A DNA stretch of 45,742 bases from Polyangiaceae bacterium (GTDB lineage: Bacteria; Myxococcota_A; Polyangia; Polyangiales; Polyangiaceae): positions 1 to 45,742 of the forward strand of contig JABFXY010000133.1 in NCBI GenBank assembly GCA_013361525.1, in the 5' to 3' direction. Positions 42,516 through 45,742 of this stretch are shown here, in pieces. Position 1 is the first letter of the stretch; the number at the start of each line of letters is the position of its first letter. The position numbers and the translations under genes were made by a program. The notes under the pieces are model-generated. The model did no database searches. It was not told the origin of the DNA and was given only the letters and a program-made list of their open reading frames with translations.

Positions 42516-44240
42516 ATGCCCGCGAAGCAGCCTCGCAAAACCACCCGTACCACCTCGAAGAAGGGGGCCGGTGCGTCCGCCAAGCGGACGAAACGCGCGC
42601 CCGTGCCGCGTCGAGCGAAGGCGACGGCGCCGAAGCGCGTGGCACGCAGCAAAACGAAGCGCTCCGACAGCCAAAAGCTCGCGACGTATTGGAAGAAGCG
42701 CGACTTCGAGGTCACGCCCGAGCCGAAAGGCGGCCCGACCCTCGAGCGCGGCGGCTTCGGCTATTTGATCCAGAAGCACGATGCCCGCCGCCTCCATTAC
42801 GACTTCCGGCTCGAGCTCGACGGCGTGCTCCTCAGCTGGGCAGTCCCGAAAGGCCCGAGCCTGGCCCCCGAAGAGCGCCGGCTCGCGGTCCGTACCGAAG
42901 ATCATCCGATCGAATATGGTGACTTCGAGGGTGTCATCCCCGAAGGCCAATACGGCGGCGGCACCGTGATGTTGTGGGATCGCGGGACGTGGAAGCCCGA
43001 GGGCGACCCCCACGAAGCGATCGACAAAGGTCACTTGGCATTTTCGCTGGAGGGCGAGCGCCTCCGAGGGCGTTTTCACCTCGTGCGCACGCGGCGCAAA
43101 CCCGGCGACAAATCCGAGAGCTGGCTCCTCTTCAAAGGGAAAGACGCGGCAGCAGCGACCGCCAAATCGAAGAAGGAGCCCATCGAGACGGAGAAGACCA
43201 GCGTCGTCACCGGCCGCAGCATGGAAGAGATCGCGTCCGACCGAAAACGAACCTGGCAATCGAGCCGCGTCGAGACGACGCCTGCCGAGCGCACGCAGCT
43301 GCGCGACCTCGTGAGCCAGATCCCGACGACGGTCTCGTTCACGAACCTCGACAAGATCCTCTATGCCGAACAGGGCCTCAGCAAAGCGGGGCTGATTGCC
43401 TATTACGCGATCGTCGAACCGTACATGATGCCGTACCTCAAAGACCGGCCGGTGACCCTGGTCCGATGTCCCGACGGCGCGCCCTCGAAGGGTGAGGTGC
43501 ACCAGAAGCCGAAGAGCACGCTCTGCTTTTATCAAAAGCACGCGAAGACCCACGCGCCCGACGCCATCATTCGCGTTCCCATCGAGGAAGAAGGCGGCAC
43601 CAAAGACGACTACATGGCCATTTCGAATCGCGACGGCCTCCTCGCCGCGGTTCAGCTCGGCTCGCTCGAGCTCCACACCTGGGGATGTCACATCGACGAC
43701 GTCGAGCGCCCCGACACCGTCGTCATGGATCTCGATCCCGATCCTGATCTTCCGTGGAAAGCCGTCGCCGAGGCCGCGTTCGAGATGCGAGCACTGCTGG
43801 AAGAGCTGGGGCTCGATAGCTGGGTAAAGACGACGGGCGGCAAAGGCCTCCACGTCTGTTTTCCCGTCACACGGCGGCTCGATTGGGAAGCGTTCAAGGG
43901 CTTTACCAAGGCGGTCGCCACGACCCTCGAGGGGGCGCGCCCGAATCGATACACGACGAACCCGATCAAGGCGCGCCGCAAAGGAAAGGTCTTCATCGAC
44001 TACCTCCGCAATGGGCGCGGAGCGACCGCGATTGCCCCCTACTCGACGCGCGCGCGCCCGAACGCGACGATCGCGACGCCCATCGGCTGGGACGAGCTCA
44101 AAGACGGAATCCGCCCCGAAGAGCTCACCTTGCGATCCATGCCGGCTCGCCTCGACGCCTTGAAGAAGGACCCGTGGGCGCGCTTCTTGGAAACGAAGCA
44201 GTCGATAACGGCGGCGATGAGGAAGCGCCTCGGGCTTTAG
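42516..44240 (+). CDS. ligD: LigD-like NHEJ protein: phosphoesterase + polymerase, no ligase domain
   Basis: 574 residues. A basic N-terminal tail (1-50) is followed by the 3'-phosphoesterase domain with its metal residues H88, H94 and D96 (QKHDARRLHYDFRLELDG) and H130 (TEDHPIEYGDFEGVIPEGQY). After a ~60-residue linker comes the primase-polymerase domain (about 280-570): catalytic D405 and D407 (VMDLDPDPDLPW), TTGGKGLHVCFPV, then GRGATAIAPYSTRARPNAT. The central ATP-dependent ligase domain of ordinary LigD, with its KxDG lysine, is absent, and the reading frame is intact. Usual LigD is above 800 residues. End processing and filling are expected, but a separate ligase would be needed. Confidence 0.9.
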   Translation: MPAKQPRKTTRTTSKKGAGASAKRTKRAPVPRRAKATAPKRVARSKTKRSDSQKLATYWKKRDFEVTPEPKGGPTLERGGFGYLIQKHDARRLHYDFRLELDGVLLSWAVPKGPSLAPEERRLAVRTEDHPIEYGDFEGVIPEGQYGGGTVMLWDRGTWKPEGDPHEAIDKGHLAFSLEGERLRGRFHLVRTRRKPGDKSESWLLFKGKDAAAATAKSKKEPIETEKTSVVTGRSMEEIASDRKRTWQSSRVETTPAERTQLRDLVSQIPTTVSFTNLDKILYAEQGLSKAGLIAYYAIVEPYMMPYLKDRPVTLVRCPDGAPSKGEVHQKPKSTLCFYQKHAKTHAPDAIIRVPIEEEGGTKDDYMAISNRDGLLAAVQLGSLELHTWGCHIDDVERPDTVVMDLDPDPDLPWKAVAEAAFEMRALLEELGLDSWVKTTGGKGLHVCFPVTRRLDWEAFKGFTKAVATTLEGARPNRYTTNPIKARRKGKVFIDYLRNGRGATAIAPYSTRARPNATIATPIGWDELKDGIRPEELTLRSMPARLDALKKDPWARFLETKQSITAAMRKRLGL

Positions 44241-44243
44241 CGA

Positions 44244-45742
44244 CTATTCGGAGCCGGGCCAGGGTTGTGGCGTGCGGCTCGGCGAGCCGTCGTGAACGGC
44301 GGGCCAGCCGTCGATCCAATCGATTCGGTCGACGAGGACATTTCGGCCTCCCGTATTGGTGCCGTCGCCGGCATTCGTCCACGCGTGGTACACGAAGTAG
44401 TCGGATCCGCCGGCCGTCACCACGGAGCCGTGGCCGGGCCCGACCCAGCGCTCGTTGTTGCCGAGGATCGGCGGGCCGTGTTTTTCGTACGGGCCGAGAA
44501 GCGACGCCGACCGCGCGACGCCGGTGCGATAGCGGTGGTCGTACACGTTGCCGCTGTAGAAGAGGAAATAGGTCCCGTCGCGCTTCACGATCCAGGGAGC
44601 CTCGACGACACCACCTTCCCAGGTGAGTCCATTGTTGCGAATGAGCTCGACCTGGTCGCTGCCGGGCGCAAACGACATCCCGTCCTCGGTGAGCTCGCGC
44701 GCATAAATCGGAGTCGGCTGTCCGACGGAATTGCCATCGATCTTGTAGACGAGGTAGCGCGCGCCGTCGTCGTCCTCGAAGAACGTCGCGTCGATGACAC
44801 CCTGCGGGTGCTCGACGAGCGGGCCGTCCGACACGTCGAACGGCCCGAGGGGGGAGTCCGCCGATGCCGCTCCGATCGACAGCACGTTACCGCCGTTCAC
44901 GGTCGTGAAGTACGCGACGTAATGGTCACCGACCCTATGAATCTCCGGAGCCCAGTTGCGATTGCCATTCGCGGCCCACGGCGGCTTTCCATCGGGCAAA
45001 ATGGCCGCCCCCGTGTCACCCCAAAAGAGCAGGCTGCGCGACGAGCGGACCGGGAAAGAGCCGCCCGTGCACACGGCCACGTAACCGGGCGGATCGATAT
45101 CATCGGTTGCGAGCACGCCCGGGTCGGGGCAATCGAACGGAATGACCGGGTTTTGATAAGGAGGCTTCGGCGAGGCAATGGTGCTCACCTCGGGCGCGGC
45201 GAGCAGGTATTCGGTCGGAATCACCTCTTCGACGATTGTGTCTTTCGACCATAGCAATCTCGCCGATGCATCCAGGTCGAGCTCGAAGTAGTCGAGACGA
45301 ATGGACACCGGCTCGCCCGCCGTCAGCTCCACGTCCGCGGTATTGCGCGTCACGAAATGGCCGTGCCAATCGTCGATGACGAGCTGATCGTCGATCCACA
45401 GACGAACGCCGTCGTCGGTGTCGGTGATCAACGTGTAGGTCCCCGTCTCGGGCGGCGTCAGCGTGCCCGTCCACCGAGCGGAGAATCGGTCGACACCCAC
45501 GTCGGGCGCAGGCCCATCCGCGCCCCAAACGACGTCGACCCCGGGCTCCACCCGCGCGAGCACGAGGTCGAGATAGCCGGCATAATATTCGGCGCGAAGG
45601 CCGGGCTCCGGCGCGGGCACACCGCCCGAGCCACCCTCACCCGACGACGCACCGGCGCCGCCGGTGTCGCCCGCCCCGCCGCCGCCCGACGCATCGGCGC
45701 CGCCGCCGCCGCTGCCACCGATGCCCGAATCACCGCAGCCCG
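44244..45742 (-). CDS. PA14 + GH43-type glycosidase lipoprotein (5' partial)
   Basis: The frame is open to the window edge. The visible start reads GCGDSGIGG and a Gly/Ala linker, so a lipobox lies at or just beyond the boundary. After this comes a PA14 carbohydrate-binding domain (GLRAEYYAGYLDLVLAR, TLITDTDDGVRLWIDDQLVI). A five-bladed beta-propeller of the GH43 type follows, with candidate catalytic acids in DCPDPGVLAT (base), VIDATFFEDDDG and GVVEAPWIVK (general acid). It probably cleaves arabinan/xylan-like polysaccharides at the cell surface. It converges with ligD with only 3 bp between stops. Confidence 0.85.
   Translation of the reverse strand, partial: GCGDSGIGGSGGGGADASGGGGAGDTGGAGASSGEGGSGGVPAPEPGLRAEYYAGYLDLVLARVEPGVDVVWGADGPAPDVGVDRFSARWTGTLTPPETGTYTLITDTDDGVRLWIDDQLVIDDWHGHFVTRNTADVELTAGEPVSIRLDYFELDLDASARLLWSKDTIVEEVIPTEYLLAAPEVSTIASPKPPYQNPVIPFDCPDPGVLATDDIDPPGYVAVCTGGSFPVRSSRSLLFWGDTGAAILPDGKPPWAANGNRNWAPEIHRVGDHYVAYFTTVNGGNVLSIGAASADSPLGPFDVSDGPLVEHPQGVIDATFFEDDDGARYLVYKIDGNSVGQPTPIYARELTEDGMSFAPGSDQVELIRNNGLTWEGGVVEAPWIVKRDGTYFLFYSGNVYDHRYRTGVARSASLLGPYEKHGPPILGNNERWVGPGHGSVVTAGGSDYFVYHAWTNAGDGTNTGGRNVLVDRIDWIDGWPAVHDGSPSRTPQPWPGSE

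Overview
The window is high-GC DNA with tightly packed genes, long antisense open frames (a GC artefact) and frequent 1-10 bp gene overlaps. The gene content points to a myxobacterium of the Polyangiales type (inference): many lipoproteins with Gly-rich 'GGEGG/GGSGG' linkers after the lipid-anchored Cys, thrombospondin type-3 repeats, a transmembrane Ser/Thr kinase, a REC-PATAN regulator, a membrane-bound STAND ATPase, and a small protein resembling a family known mainly from Myxococcota. No phage, transposase, IS element or CRISPR array was seen.

Layout. 1-4.8 kb: end of a Pro-rich tail-anchored protein, then folP-cdaA-cdaR-hypothetical, each overlapping the next (folate synthesis plus cyclic-di-AMP synthesis). 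4.8-9.7 kb, minus strand: a UPF0158 protein, glycerol kinase, a methyl-accepting chemoreceptor 5 bp upstream of glpK, and a 46-residue lipoprotein. 10-13.8 kb: mono-haem cytochrome c lipoprotein, tandem terminators, tRNA-Ser(GCU), and a secreted amidohydrolase fused to TSP3 repeats and a C-terminal beta domain. 13.8-19.3 kb, minus strand: a small myxobacterial-family protein, then a four-gene chemosensory-like operon (REC-PATAN, CheW-like, soluble MCP, CheA with two Hpt domains) joined by 1-4 bp overlaps.

19.3-25.2 kb: serine beta-lactamase-fold lipoprotein; pirin, FMN reductase, DoxX and LtrA (redox/membrane cluster); VWA lipoprotein. 25.2-31.9 kb: a NodC/hyaluronan-synthase-like GT2 (minus) diverging from a GT-C membrane protein, which overlaps by ATGA a 1128-residue protein with a Cys-rich exported half and a cytoplasmic STAND ATPase half. 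31.9-36 kb: a degenerate 22-bp repeat tract, lipoproteins, and aspS coupled by overlap to two lipoprotein genes. 36-41.5 kb: DUF2723-like membrane protein, inverted heptanucleotide arrays, Ser/Thr kinase, divergent winged-helix regulator, and an SDR. 41.5-45.7 kb: Ku and a LigD that has phosphoesterase and polymerase domains but no ligase domain, then a PA14-GH43 lipoprotein that runs off the window.

The most unusual items are the GT-C/membrane-STAND pair, the ligase-less LigD beside Ku, and the chemosensory-like operon lacking CheR and CheB. All functions are read from sequence and remembered family motifs; no database search was possible.
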